Assembly (NCBI RefSeq): GCF_018221465.1
Contig: NZ_JAAIKR010000018.1
Span: forward strand, 1-64,000
DNA: 64,000 nucleotides
Source: Shewanella intestini
GTDB lineage: Bacteria > Pseudomonadota > Gammaproteobacteria > Enterobacterales > Shewanellaceae
Direction: 5' to 3'
The notes beneath the pieces are model-generated. The model made no database searches. It saw only the letters and a list, made by a program, of their open reading frames with translations, and was not told the origin of the DNA. Position 1 is the stretch's first letter, and every line of letters begins with the position of its first letter. Of this stretch, positions 1 to 9,397 are shown one piece after another. The position numbers and the translations under genes were made by a program.

Positions 1-15
1 CCGTCCGCTCCGCCA
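1..15 (+). tRNA. tRNA-Asp, 3' end only
   Basis: The window opens with CCGTCCGCTCCGCCA, which fits the 3' end of a tRNA: half of the T stem, the acceptor strand CCGCTCC, discriminator G and an encoded CCA. From memory of bacterial tRNAs, a 3' acceptor strand of this type following CCGT belongs to tRNA-Asp (5' strand GGAGCGG). The anticodon lies outside the window, so the identity is an inference. The terminator directly downstream supports the end of an RNA gene. Confidence 0.72.
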
Positions 16-25
16 ATATTACGAT

Positions 26-54
26 AAGCCCTAACAGCAATGTTAGGGCTTTTT
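26..54 (+). terminator. Rho-independent terminator after the tRNA
   Basis: Ten-base arms AAGCCCTAAC and GTTAGGGCTT pair perfectly around the loop AGCAAT and are followed by a T run. It lies 10 bases after the tRNA CCA end, so it ends the tRNA transcript. Confidence 0.9.
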
Positions 55-299
55 CGTGTCTGAGGTTTATAACCAACGATGAATTGATAGTCATTTAGCA
101 CCAGAGTCTGTTCGTTAACGGCGTGCATGTCATGATGATTTATAGCGGGCTGCTATCGGTATAAACAATTATTTTTGATTTATATCGCGACTTTGTTATA
201 TCTGCAGCCATAATTAGTCAAAGTCCTCCTTATACCTATGGACTAATGATATAAGCACAGCTTATGCTATGTGCTCGTAATAAAGGCAGGAGCCTTTAT

Positions 300-353
300 A
301 TGTTAGATTTATCTACTGCCTTACAATGGATGTATTTTGCTTCGACTGCCTAA
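300..353 (+). other. Possible 17-codon leader reading frame overlapping the next gene
   Basis: An ATG at 300 opens a 17-codon frame ending at a TAA at 351-353. It has a good Shine-Dalgarno AGGAG about 8 bases upstream, inside a small hairpin with arms TAAAGGC and GCCTTTA (283-300). The following large gene has only a TTG start at 337, inside this frame and in another phase. Translation of the leader could bring ribosomes to that weak start. It could also be chance; no conservation data are available. Confidence 0.3.
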
Positions 354-2814
354 AATATCACTTAGTTTCTTAATTCCAGCATTTATAATAATGTTGTTTG
401 TCCTTATTGTTTGCAGTCAATATCTTTATGAACGTAGTCAGTTGCAGACTCAAATTGCCCAAAATAAGTCCGAACAGATTATTAGCTCATTGTTTAGGAT
501 GCGTTATGTGGTTGAATCGTCATTAGCTACGCAAGATCTTGAACGTATTGATCAAGAAGTTTCCTTAGCTTCAACTGATGTCAATATGACTATCTACTCT
601 CTACTTGATATGTCGGGTGAAATTCATTATTCAAACCATGCCATTTGGCGTGAAAGTAATGCTCGAAATGTATTACAGGATTACGATCAATTGACGCATC
701 AAACGGTTGTCGATAATGAAAAACCTGCTGTCAATATCAGTCTTGATAAGCAGCTTATTCAAATTTACTACCCAATCAATACCAATAATCGCTTCAGTTA
801 TTCCAATACCATTAATTTAATTTACCTTGAGTATGATATTGCCGTGCTAACGTCACGGGCGGATGATCAGTTGATGGACCGTTTTATTAAAGTGTGGACA
901 TTTGGCTTTGCTGCAATCACATTTTTCTGTCTATTGCTCAATTGGTTATTGGTGATTCCTTTGAGAAAACTCACCCGCAATGTGAGCAAAATTGACTCTA
1001 AAGCGTTCGATATTGGTTTTAGCAACCCAGCAACAGAGTTGTGTGATTTACGCGATTATTTAATATTGGCCAATGCCAAATTAAAGCGCAGTAATAAAAG
1101 GTTAAATAATGCTGAGCAACGATGGTTATTTGCCGTTGAAGGTGCGAGAAATGGCATTTGGGATTGGAATTTAATCACCAATGATGTGTTTATATCTGAT
1201 CGTTGGAAAGATATTTTGGGCTACCAGCCATATGAACTTGATAATGATTATTCGGTTTGGGAGTCACGGTTACACGTTGAAGATAAACAGCAAGTGCTAA
1301 CGACGTTGCACAGTTACATTAATAATACAGTAGACGATTATGAGAGTGTGCATCGACTGCGAAATAAAACAGGTCATTATATTTGGGTATTAGATCGCGG
1401 CAAAAGCGTTGAGTGGGATGAAAATGGTCAACCGACGCGTATCATTGGCACGATTACCGATGTCACAGGTGATGTAAAAAGCCAGCGTCTTGCCGTACAG
1501 CAAGATTTAAAAACTAGCCTGACAGATTTAGTGGATCGTGAATCGTTGGCAAATGAGCTGTATGATTTACAAGTTTACAGTAGAAGAGTGGGTCAGTTCT
1601 CTGCAGTATTAATGATTAATCTCAATAATTTTAAGCTTATCAATGATGCGCTTGGTCGTCAGGTAGGTGACCGATTACTAATTCAAATTGCTGCAAGGTT
1701 AACCGGGGCTTTTTCATCCGTAGGGATTGTCGCGCGTCTTGGTGCAGATGAGTTTGTTATTTTGGCGAAAAATTTTGGCGGGGACATTCAGCAAGCAAAC
1801 AAACGCGCACTTGCATTGGCTAGCGAGGTAAGACAATTGATCGGTCGTAGCTTTACCGTTGCTGACCAAACGTTATCTATTTCTGCTCGAATTGGTTTAG
1901 TGGTTTTTGATGGTATTGAATCACTTGAGCCACAAACATTATTAGCCAGAGCCGATGGGGCATTGGTTCAAGCAAAAGACAGCCGCTCTAACGGTTGTGC
2001 CATTTACTACCCTAATTACGATGAAGAATCTAAGCCGTTCGACTTGGGTTTTGAATTGAAAAAAGCATTAGTAGCGCAACATATTTCCATGATGTATCAA
2101 CCCGTTGTCGACCAAGCAGGAAGAGTTCAATCTATTGAAGTATTATTACGTTGGTACCATCCTTTACATGGATTTATTTCACCAAAGAAGTTTATTCCTG
2201 TTGCTGAGTTATCTGACACTATTTTTGAGCTGGAATTATTGGTTATTGATGAAGCTTGTCATTTGATAAAGTCATTACAACAAGAAGATTTACAAGTGCC
2301 TATTATTTCGATCAATATCTCTGCTAGACACTTTCATCAAGACCACTTTGTATCGATGGTTGTCAGTAAAATCCAGTCGAAAAAAATTAAATTAGACAAT
2401 ATTCAATTTGAATTTGATGGCGATATTTTTTCGGTCAACGCAGGGCAGGCAAGATTAAAACTACTTGAATTACAACGTTATGGATTTAAGGTCGCACTAG
2501 ATGACTTTGGGGCGGGTTCGTGTGCATTGTATTTAATTCAAGGGATAGGTTTTGCTCAAGTTAAGTTGTCTAAACACTATTTACGCAATATTGACAGCTC
2601 TGCAGAGTCGATAAACGTGCTCAATGGTGTGGTTGATGTAGCGCGGCAACTTTCATTACCTGTTGTCGGTAAACATATTGAAAACAAGCTACAACTTAAT
2701 AAATTAACACAGGCTAAATGCAGCTTTTTCCAAGGCTATATTGTTAGCCGTCCATTAAATGAAGTCGACATAACCCAATTGATTAAATCTCAGTTGTCGT
2801 TGAGTGTGAAGTAA
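337..2814 (+). CDS. Membrane PAS-GGDEF-EAL protein with degenerate catalytic motifs
   Basis: The 825-residue protein has an N-terminal membrane segment (about residues 8-27), a periplasmic region, a second membrane segment (about 185-208), a PAS domain (about 260-385, with the typical WDWNL and DITD-like motifs), a GGDEF domain and an EAL domain. Family members make or break cyclic di-GMP. Here the synthase motif reads GADEF instead of GGDEF with no RxxD inhibitory site before it. The EAL motif reads EVLLRW, DDFG is kept, but the later AEGVE motif reads GKHIE and the KxD motif reads KLS. I infer a receptor or scaffold role rather than strong enzyme activity. The start is a TTG with a weak ribosome site. 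Its end overlaps the convergent pldB gene by 32 bases. Confidence 0.85.
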   Translation: MLRLPKISLSFLIPAFIIMLFVLIVCSQYLYERSQLQTQIAQNKSEQIISSLFRMRYVVESSLATQDLERIDQEVSLASTDVNMTIYSLLDMSGEIHYSNHAIWRESNARNVLQDYDQLTHQTVVDNEKPAVNISLDKQLIQIYYPINTNNRFSYSNTINLIYLEYDIAVLTSRADDQLMDRFIKVWTFGFAAITFFCLLLNWLLVIPLRKLTRNVSKIDSKAFDIGFSNPATELCDLRDYLILANAKLKRSNKRLNNAEQRWLFAVEGARNGIWDWNLITNDVFISDRWKDILGYQPYELDNDYSVWESRLHVEDKQQVLTTLHSYINNTVDDYESVHRLRNKTGHYIWVLDRGKSVEWDENGQPTRIIGTITDVTGDVKSQRLAVQQDLKTSLTDLVDRESLANELYDLQVYSRRVGQFSAVLMINLNNFKLINDALGRQVGDRLLIQIAARLTGAFSSVGIVARLGADEFVILAKNFGGDIQQANKRALALASEVRQLIGRSFTVADQTLSISARIGLVVFDGIESLEPQTLLARADGALVQAKDSRSNGCAIYYPNYDEESKPFDLGFELKKALVAQHISMMYQPVVDQAGRVQSIEVLLRWYHPLHGFISPKKFIPVAELSDTIFELELLVIDEACHLIKSLQQEDLQVPIISINISARHFHQDHFVSMVVSKIQSKKIKLDNIQFEFDGDIFSVNAGQARLKLLELQRYGFKVALDDFGAGSCALYLIQGIGFAQVKLSKHYLRNIDSSAESINVLNGVVDVARQLSLPVVGKHIENKLQLNKLTQAKCSFFQGYIVSRPLNEVDITQLIKSQLSLSVK

Positions 2815-3757
2815 AGAAATCAAACATGGCTGTTAAAGCCTGATTACGGGCGCTATCTGATTCAATAAACATTTCATGGTAAGCGTTTTTAATGACCACC
2901 TTTTGGCAGTATTGATTCAGGCTGCGATTTTGAGCTTGATTACAGACAATTTTTTCTTGTTCTGCCTGCAAGATTAGCCTTGGCGTTGTGATACTCCTGC
3001 TTAAGTTGACACATTGCTCCGCCGCTTCTATTGCTTCTAGCAGCCAGTGATTTGTCGGTGCACCTAATTGGATTTTTGGGTATTCAGTAAATAATTCACG
3101 AAACCGATAGTATCTTTTGCGGCTGTGGCTAAGGTGGTTACTTTCAAATTTTATGGGAGAGTAATCCTTTCCACCCAACACATAATTGCATTGATATAGC
3201 CCTTCTTTTAGCTGGCAACTGTCTAGCAGTTTAGCTAGCCATAAAATGAAGTTAGCATTTAGCGGTAATTTAATGCCAAACATGGGTGATGAAAACACCG
3301 CGCAATTAAACCAATGCGGCTGCTGTGCAAGCAGTAATGTTGCGACTGTACTGCCCATAGAATGTGCTAATAAATTCAACTGTTGATGCTGTTGGCCTAG
3401 CACTATCTGCTTAATAAAGTCAGATAAATCGACAACATAATCTTCAAAACGCTTAACAAAACCTTGATGGGGATTGTGAGTTTGTCTTTGAGACAAGCCT
3501 TGGCCTCTGTGGTCAAGGGTGTAAACACTATAACCTTGTTGGTAAAGGTCATACATTAACTCTTGATATTTTAAGTACGACTCTACGCGTCCATTACTAA
3601 TGACAACGGCTTTATTATTGTTAGGGTGACGAATGTAAGCATAAGCCAAAGAGATATTGTCTTGAGTAAGTAAGGTAGCTTGCGTGACCTGCTGCCAAAA
3701 TGTGTTTTGTTCAGGGGTGTTAAATTGTGCTTCTGAGGAAAAGGTATAGTTTTGCAT
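2783..3757 (-). CDS. pldB: Alpha/beta hydrolase, lysophospholipase L2 family
   Basis: This 324-residue protein has the alpha/beta hydrolase fold marks of the PldB/monoacylglycerol lipase group: LDHRGQGLS after strand 4, the nucleophile elbow AHSMGS with Ser133, an acid region near RLILQAEQE and a catalytic His in AYHEMF near the C-terminus. It has no signal peptide, and its length is close to E. coli PldB. It would hydrolyse lysophospholipids at the inner membrane. AAGG lies just upstream of the ATG. It stands alone, convergent with and slightly overlapping the PAS-GGDEF-EAL gene. The family is clear; the exact substrate is inferred. Confidence 0.8.
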   Translation of the reverse strand: MQNYTFSSEAQFNTPEQNTFWQQVTQATLLTQDNISLAYAYIRHPNNNKAVVISNGRVESYLKYQELMYDLYQQGYSVYTLDHRGQGLSQRQTHNPHQGFVKRFEDYVVDLSDFIKQIVLGQQHQQLNLLAHSMGSTVATLLLAQQPHWFNCAVFSSPMFGIKLPLNANFILWLAKLLDSCQLKEGLYQCNYVLGGKDYSPIKFESNHLSHSRKRYYRFRELFTEYPKIQLGAPTNHWLLEAIEAAEQCVNLSRSITTPRLILQAEQEKIVCNQAQNRSLNQYCQKVVIKNAYHEMFIESDSARNQALTAMFDFFTSHSTTTEI

Positions 3758-3870
3758 GATGCCTTAACGTTAATAATTTACAGATGATTGATTGGCTTAA
3801 TTGGCTCGTGATAACGCGAATACCATTGGGTGGCAGTTTATTATGGTATCAAACTGCCACTTTATTAAGG

Positions 3871-5655
3871 CTACTTTTTATTATCAGCAATAAACTGCTC
3901 AACTATTTGCTCTAAAATCGACATAGGTACTGAGCCATTCTCTAGCACCGCGTCGTGAAAAGCGCGTATATCGAAGTCTTCGCCCAGTTCTTGTTCCGCT
4001 TTGGCTCGTAATCGTTTAATGGTTAGTTCACCAATTTTATATGACAAGGCTTGTCCCGGCCATGAAATATAGCGGTCAATTTCTGTTGTGACGTTGTGCA
4101 TTGAAAGCGCGGTATTACTAGCCATAAAGTCCATCGCTTGTTGACGGCTCCAACCTTTAGCGTGCATCCCTGTATCAACCACTAAGCGTGCAGCGCGCCA
4201 CATTTCATAGGTAAGCCTACCAAAGTTACTGTATGGGTCTTTATAGAAGCCTGCTTCTAATCCTAAATATTCACAATACAGTGCCCAGCCTTCACCAAAC
4301 GCAGAGATATAACTGTAACGACGAAAGTTAGGTAAATGGGTTAATTCTTTAGTTAAAGATATTTGTAAATGATGCCCTGGCACCGCTTCATGCAGCGTTA
4401 ATGCTTCCATTTCATATAATGGGCGCTGCTCTAGCGCATAGGTGTTGACCCAGTAATATCCAGGTTGATCATCACTGTTTGAGCCTGAATAGCGACCGGT
4501 CGTATATTTGGGGGCAATTTCCGCGGGAACAGGCTTAATTCCGTAAGGCGTTCTGGGAAGTTTGCCAAAATATTTTGGCAACATAGCATCGGCTTTCTTA
4601 GCAATATATGCAGCTTCTTTTAATAACTCTTCAGCACTTTTGGGGTAAAACTGTGGGTCGGTTCTTAAAACATGTAAGAACTCAGCAAAGTTACCTTTAA
4701 ATTTTAAGTCCTCAATAATTTGCTGCATCTCTGCACGAATTCGGGCAACTTCTTTAAGGCCTAATTGATGAACTTCATCAGCAGTCATATTTAACGTGGT
4801 GTAATATTTTACCCGATTATCATAAAACGCTTCGCCATCCGGTAACGATGATGCGGCAATGTCAGTTCTTGCATTAGGAATGTACTCTTGGGTCATAAAG
4901 TCATAAAAGGCTTGATAGCTTGGTATGACATTTTGGCTAACGCTGAGTAAACCTTGTTGCGTAAAATGTTGTTTTTGCGCTTCAGTAAAGTGTGTTGGAA
5001 AATTCAAAAATGGTTGGTAATAACCACTTTTTTCCGCTGCGACAATATAAGGACTAATGCTATCTTCAAACCCTTTAAGGGTGACTTTAGCTGGTGTTAT
5101 GCCGGCTTGTAAGCCTTGCGATAACCAATATGTTTGTTGGGAAAAATAGCGCGGTAAAGCACTCAGCTTCTCTAAATAATGTTGATAATCTGCTTCTGAA
5201 TCAAAATTCGAATTGGCAATAGATGCAATGTAAGCATGGAAGCCGCTTTCAGCCGTAATCGGTAAGTAATGATCTTTAAAGCGATACATATCGACTTCAT
5301 TTTGCAGCTGATCTTGTAAAATCGTTAGGTTAATTAAGTCATCTTTATTAAGCGATTCACGATCGATCCCTTTTGCGGTCGCTAAAAGTTGCATCGCTTC
5401 GGCGTTGCTCTTAGCTAATGTTTCAACCGACATATCGGTTAATTTTCCTAGCGCTTGTGTGTTACCAAGGCGTGCCGCCATTGCGGGATTAAATTTTAAA
5501 GTATGTGCCCAACTTTGGTCTATTAAGGTTGCCACCTCATGTGCTTGGGCTGTTTTTTGTGGTTGTTGAGTGTGATTAGCTTCAAATGAAGTGGTATGGG
5601 CACTGCAGCCCAACAATGTTGTCATAATGACTAAAGATAAAACAGAATTACGCAT
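3871..5655 (-). CDS. DUF885 family lipoprotein, putative metallopeptidase
   Basis: The 594-residue product begins with a lipoprotein signal peptide whose lipobox is LLGC (Cys16), so it is probably anchored to a membrane facing the periplasm. The DUF885 signature HEAVPGHH is at residues 422-429 and the downstream FGEGWALY segment supplies a further acidic residue, together resembling a zinc HExxxGH active site. Family members are thought to be peptidases, but the substrate is unknown. The gene is monocistronic and divergent from add, with about 205 bases between them to hold both promoters. Confidence 0.82.
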   Translation of the reverse strand: MRNSVLSLVIMTTLLGCSAHTTSFEANHTQQPQKTAQAHEVATLIDQSWAHTLKFNPAMAARLGNTQALGKLTDMSVETLAKSNAEAMQLLATAKGIDRESLNKDDLINLTILQDQLQNEVDMYRFKDHYLPITAESGFHAYIASIANSNFDSEADYQHYLEKLSALPRYFSQQTYWLSQGLQAGITPAKVTLKGFEDSISPYIVAAEKSGYYQPFLNFPTHFTEAQKQHFTQQGLLSVSQNVIPSYQAFYDFMTQEYIPNARTDIAASSLPDGEAFYDNRVKYYTTLNMTADEVHQLGLKEVARIRAEMQQIIEDLKFKGNFAEFLHVLRTDPQFYPKSAEELLKEAAYIAKKADAMLPKYFGKLPRTPYGIKPVPAEIAPKYTTGRYSGSNSDDQPGYYWVNTYALEQRPLYEMEALTLHEAVPGHHLQISLTKELTHLPNFRRYSYISAFGEGWALYCEYLGLEAGFYKDPYSNFGRLTYEMWRAARLVVDTGMHAKGWSRQQAMDFMASNTALSMHNVTTEIDRYISWPGQALSYKIGELTIKRLRAKAEQELGEDFDIRAFHDAVLENGSVPMSILEQIVEQFIADNKK

Positions 5656-5860
5656 TATTATTCCTTATTAATTTTTACGCAATTGCAGAGTATGCAATAA
5701 AAAACTAACAAATACATGCGCCAAAACACAAAATGCTTTTAAAAGTAATTGGTTATATTAATTAAAGAACACTGTGTTTGGCCTGATTATGTTAAGCTTA
5801 ATGATAGCCAACGTTAGTAACAAAAATATTCATATGGCTGTTTTGTAAAGAGGTAATTTC

Positions 5861-6871
5861 ATGATCGATAAAACACTTCCATTAGTCGATTTACATCGAC
5901 ATTTAGATGGTAATGTTAGAGTTAACACGGTGTGGGAATTGGGTCATCAACACGGAATTCAATTACCCGCAAATTCTTTATCTGAGCTAGCTCCTTTTGT
6001 ACAAGTACAAGGTGTTGAAAGTAACTTGGTGGCTTTTTTAACTAAGTTAGATTGGATGGTAGGCGTGTTGGCTGACCTTGATGCCGTTAAACGTGTGGCT
6101 TATGAGAATATTGAAGATGCTGTGGTGTCGGGTTTGGATTACACTGAGTTACGCTTTAGCCCATATTACATGGCAATGAATCATAAGTTGCCTATTGAAG
6201 GCGTAGTCGAAGCCGTTATCGATGGTGTGCAAGCAGGCTTAAACGACTTTGATATCGACGTTAATTTAATTGGTATTTTATCTCGCACGTTTGGGCAAAA
6301 AACCTGTCAGCAAGAACTTAATGGGTTATTGGCATTTAAAGATAAGCTGATTGCAATTGACCTTGCGGGGGATGAACTTGGATTCCCGGGTGAGTTGTTT
6401 AATCACCATTTTAAACAGGCTCGAGATGCTGGTTTAGCCATTACTGTACATGCAGGGGAAGCTGCTGGCGCATCAAGTATGTGGCAAGCAATAGAGAAAT
6501 TAGGTGCAACACGTATTGGGCATGGCGTTAATGCCATTGACGACCCTAAGTTAATGAATTATTTGGTTGAACATAAAATTGGGATTGAATCGTGCCCAAC
6601 CAGTAACTTGCACACTTCAACAGTGACCAGTTATGACGCGCACCCTTTTACGACGTTTCTCAATGCGGGTGTATTAATTGGCTTGAATACTGATGACCCT
6701 GGGGTGAGTGCAATCGATATCCAACATGAATATCAAATAGCTAAGTCGCAACTTGGATTAACCGATGCCCAAATTAGCCAAGTTCAGCGTAATGGCGTTG
6801 ACATGGCATTTTTATCTGCCAGTAGCCGACAAGCCCTATATAACAAGGTTCGTGCTAAATCACTTAAATAG
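5861..6871 (+). CDS. add: Adenosine deaminase
   Basis: The 336-residue protein carries the full set of adenosine deaminase motifs: the metal-binding DLHRHLDGN near the N-terminus, the HAGE motif in the middle, SCPTSNLHT, and the NTDDPG aspartates near the C-terminus. It hydrolyses adenosine and deoxyadenosine to inosine and deoxyinosine in cytosolic purine salvage. The length matches bacterial Add. The start is supported by an AGAGG Shine-Dalgarno about 8 bases upstream. It is a single gene ending at a symmetric terminator shared with the convergent hemN. Confidence 0.95.
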   Translation: MIDKTLPLVDLHRHLDGNVRVNTVWELGHQHGIQLPANSLSELAPFVQVQGVESNLVAFLTKLDWMVGVLADLDAVKRVAYENIEDAVVSGLDYTELRFSPYYMAMNHKLPIEGVVEAVIDGVQAGLNDFDIDVNLIGILSRTFGQKTCQQELNGLLAFKDKLIAIDLAGDELGFPGELFNHHFKQARDAGLAITVHAGEAAGASSMWQAIEKLGATRIGHGVNAIDDPKLMNYLVEHKIGIESCPTSNLHTSTVTSYDAHPFTTFLNAGVLIGLNTDDPGVSAIDIQHEYQIAKSQLGLTDAQISQVQRNGVDMAFLSASSRQALYNKVRAKSLK

Positions 6872-6896
6872 TACGCGCATATTTACTCAGAGACAC

Positions 6897-6926
6897 AAAA
6901 AAGCCAGCATTTATGCTGGCTTTTTT
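6897..6926. terminator. Bidirectional terminator between add and hemN
   Basis: An almost perfect inverted repeat with 14-base arms: six A, then GCCAGCAT, a two-base centre, ATGCTGGC, then six T. The A run and T run make it work on both strands, ending add from the left and hemN from the right. Confidence 0.93.
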
Positions 6927-6946
6927 AATGGCTTTCACGCCATGTG

Positions 6947-8323
6947 TTAGATAACGCGAGAGAACTGCTGTTGACGTGCTTTTTGACGGTAGTAAACATC
7001 AAAACACATACAAATATTACGAATAAGCAAATGGCCTGTTGGACTAACAGTCAGTTTACGATCGTTAATTAGCACCAGTTTGTCATTAACAAAGGTTTGC
7101 AACAGTTTTAAATCTTCAGCGAAGTAGTCTTCAAACACAATGTTAAAGCGTTCTTCAATTGTTGCCATATCAAGGTCAAAATGACAAATGATTTGTTTAA
7201 TTACCACACGACGAATCTCATCGTCATGGTTTAAGCTACAGCCTTTCCATAATGCATGACCTTGTTCGTCAATGGCTTCATAGTATGGACGTAAATCTTT
7301 TTGGTTTTGCGCGTAACAGTCGCCAATTTGACTGATTGAAGACACGCCAAGCCCAAGTAAGTCACACTCTTCTTGAGTGGTGTAACCTTGGAAGTTACGG
7401 TGCAATTTGCCTGCATTTTGTAACTTAGCAAGCTCATCGTCAGGTTTGGCAAAGTGGTCCATACCAATAAACTGATAACCTGCGTTCGTCAATGACTCAA
7501 TCGTTTGGTGCAACATATCAAGTTTTTGTTGTGGCGAAGGCATATCAACCTCTTTAATTTTGCGCTGTGCAGCAAAACGAGATGGTAAATGTGCATAGTT
7601 AAACACTGATAGACGATCAGGTGATAACTCAATTATACGTTCAATTGTTTGAGCAAATGTTTCAGGTGTCTGAAGTGGTAAGCCGTAAATTAAGTCAACG
7701 TTGGTTGAAACAAAACCAAGTGCTTTGGCTTTTGCCATAAGGTCAAAGATGAATTGTTCATCTTGCTCACGGTTTACAGCAACCTGTACATCTTTATTGA
7801 AGTCTTGTACCCCAATAGAAATACGGTTAAACCCTGCTTCTTTGAGTGTATCAAGCATTGTGAGCTCGATTTCACGAGGGTCTACTTCAATAGAATACTC
7901 ACCGATTTCTGCAAAATTGAAGTGCGATTTAATTAGGGTGGTGAGTTTTAAAATTTGTTCAGGGTTAAGGAAAGTTGGTGTGCCTCCACCCCAATGCATT
8001 TGCGTTACCGTGTAGTTTTTAAATAACGGTGCGCGTTTAATAATTTCAGCCGCTAGATACTCAATGTATTGATCAGCTTTGTGTGCGTGACGGGTAATAA
8101 TTTTATTACAACCGCAGTAATAGCAAAGCTTGGCACAAAAAGGAATGTGCACATATAGAGACAACTTATCCGATTGACTGTTTTCAATCGACGTCTGCAA
8201 ATTCTGTTCGGTAAATGTGTCGTCGAATTCAAGTGCGGTCGGATAAGAGGTATAACGGGGACCGCTGTAATTGTACTTCTCGATCATCGACTGATCCCAA
8301 CTAATCTGTGTGGGCTGCTTCAA
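6947..8323 (-). CDS. hemN: Oxygen-independent coproporphyrinogen III oxidase
   Basis: This radical SAM enzyme converts coproporphyrinogen III to protoporphyrinogen IX without oxygen. It has the HemN-specific cysteine cluster CxxxCxxCxC (Cys63, 67, 70, 72), the KYNYSGPRYTSYPTA N-terminal motif and the GGGTPTFL SAM motif. I chose the TTG at 8323 rather than the ATG at 8368. A full GGAGG Shine-Dalgarno (8331-8335) sits 7 bases before this TTG, and the resulting 458 residues match the 457 of E. coli HemN. The rare start codon may limit expression. The gene supplies heme under anaerobic growth, in keeping with the anaerobic genes nearby. Confidence 0.95.
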   Translation of the reverse strand: MKQPTQISWDQSMIEKYNYSGPRYTSYPTALEFDDTFTEQNLQTSIENSQSDKLSLYVHIPFCAKLCYYCGCNKIITRHAHKADQYIEYLAAEIIKRAPLFKNYTVTQMHWGGGTPTFLNPEQILKLTTLIKSHFNFAEIGEYSIEVDPREIELTMLDTLKEAGFNRISIGVQDFNKDVQVAVNREQDEQFIFDLMAKAKALGFVSTNVDLIYGLPLQTPETFAQTIERIIELSPDRLSVFNYAHLPSRFAAQRKIKEVDMPSPQQKLDMLHQTIESLTNAGYQFIGMDHFAKPDDELAKLQNAGKLHRNFQGYTTQEECDLLGLGVSSISQIGDCYAQNQKDLRPYYEAIDEQGHALWKGCSLNHDDEIRRVVIKQIICHFDLDMATIEERFNIVFEDYFAEDLKLLQTFVNDKLVLINDRKLTVSPTGHLLIRNICMCFDVYYRQKARQQQFSRVI

Positions 8324-8609
8324 GGCGTGTCCTCCGGAGGGTAAATTAGCAACAACCGAAGTATGCAAGGTATGCCAATAAATAACTATGATCTAGGTTG
8401 TAAAATTGATATTTGTTGTTAACTTTTCGCCTCCTAGCTAAGGACGCTTTATTATCAATGTTAAGTTTTGCTGGTGACTTCACATCAAAATAAACGATGA
8501 AAGCATAGAGCACTGCTAAGAAGAGTAATGATTTGACGCTGAAATAATTACCACTTATAGGGTGGTTTATAGTGTTAACTATTGATTAATAAGCTATATC
8601 GTAAAAGAC

Positions 8610-9371
8610 TTATTGAGGGGATAACCAGAAAGTTTGTTGGCCTAAATTACGCGCTTTGCCATCGTAGCGCCTCTCAGTAAATTCAATGTCACTTTGTTGG
8701 TTTTGTAAAATGATGGTTGTTGAACGAGTGCCGTATTCAGGGTGTTGAATGAAAATAGGTGATAATAGTCGTTCCCATTCTATCGCGATACCTGTACTGG
8801 GCAGTTGCTTGTCATCGGGAGTTGATTGATCAAGCATCAAGTTTATCAATTGTTCTTTATCTAAGGTTTCATGTTGATTGATTAGAGACTCTAAGGCTTG
8901 TTCGCCTTTTGTCATTTTAGGCCATTTATCTTGTAAATCCCCATTACTAATTGTATGAAATCCCGTTGTTAAGGACGTGGTCGCCATCGTTAGGCTATTA
9001 AAACAAAAGAGCTTTGTGCCTGTTTGGAATATTAAATTAAAAGGTGCGTAATTAGAGGCGTGCTGCATTAACCAAGCTTGGGTTATTTTCCCTTGTAATG
9101 CCATGATAACTAATTCACCGCGACTGCGGGCTTTAGTTGGTATTGAAGGCTGACGTAGATTGGTTAATGCTGCAAATTGCAGCGATAGTGAAACGCCTAA
9201 CCACGTTCCCCCAGCTTGTAAGTCTCGTCCTGCAAGTATCTGATCGTTAGCATTGTTAGGTAGCCAATATTGTGCGGGTTGAGTCGGTCTGTGGTGAAAC
9301 TCATCTCTATTGGCGCACACCACTAACGGGTATTGAGGATGAACATTCACAGCAATAAACAAAATACACAT
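8610..9371 (-). CDS. NRDE (TANGO2-like) family protein
   Basis: The 253-residue protein begins MCILFIAVN and has the NRDE motif (ANRDEFHHRP) that names the family, followed by AGRDLQAGGTWLGV and a later STGIAIEWERLLSPIF segment. The N-terminal Cys2 is the usual feature of this Ntn-hydrolase-like fold; the biochemical role is not established. A GGAGG-type ribosome site precedes the ATG. It is the second gene of a probable two-gene unit, 26 bases behind the ZIP-like membrane protein. Confidence 0.8.
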   Translation of the reverse strand: MCILFIAVNVHPQYPLVVCANRDEFHHRPTQPAQYWLPNNANDQILAGRDLQAGGTWLGVSLSLQFAALTNLRQPSIPTKARSRGELVIMALQGKITQAWLMQHASNYAPFNLIFQTGTKLFCFNSLTMATTSLTTGFHTISNGDLQDKWPKMTKGEQALESLINQHETLDKEQLINLMLDQSTPDDKQLPSTGIAIEWERLLSPIFIQHPEYGTRSTTIILQNQQSDIEFTERRYDGKARNLGQQTFWLSPQ

Positions 9372-9397
9372 AACCGCCTCCGGCTTGGGTTTAATAC

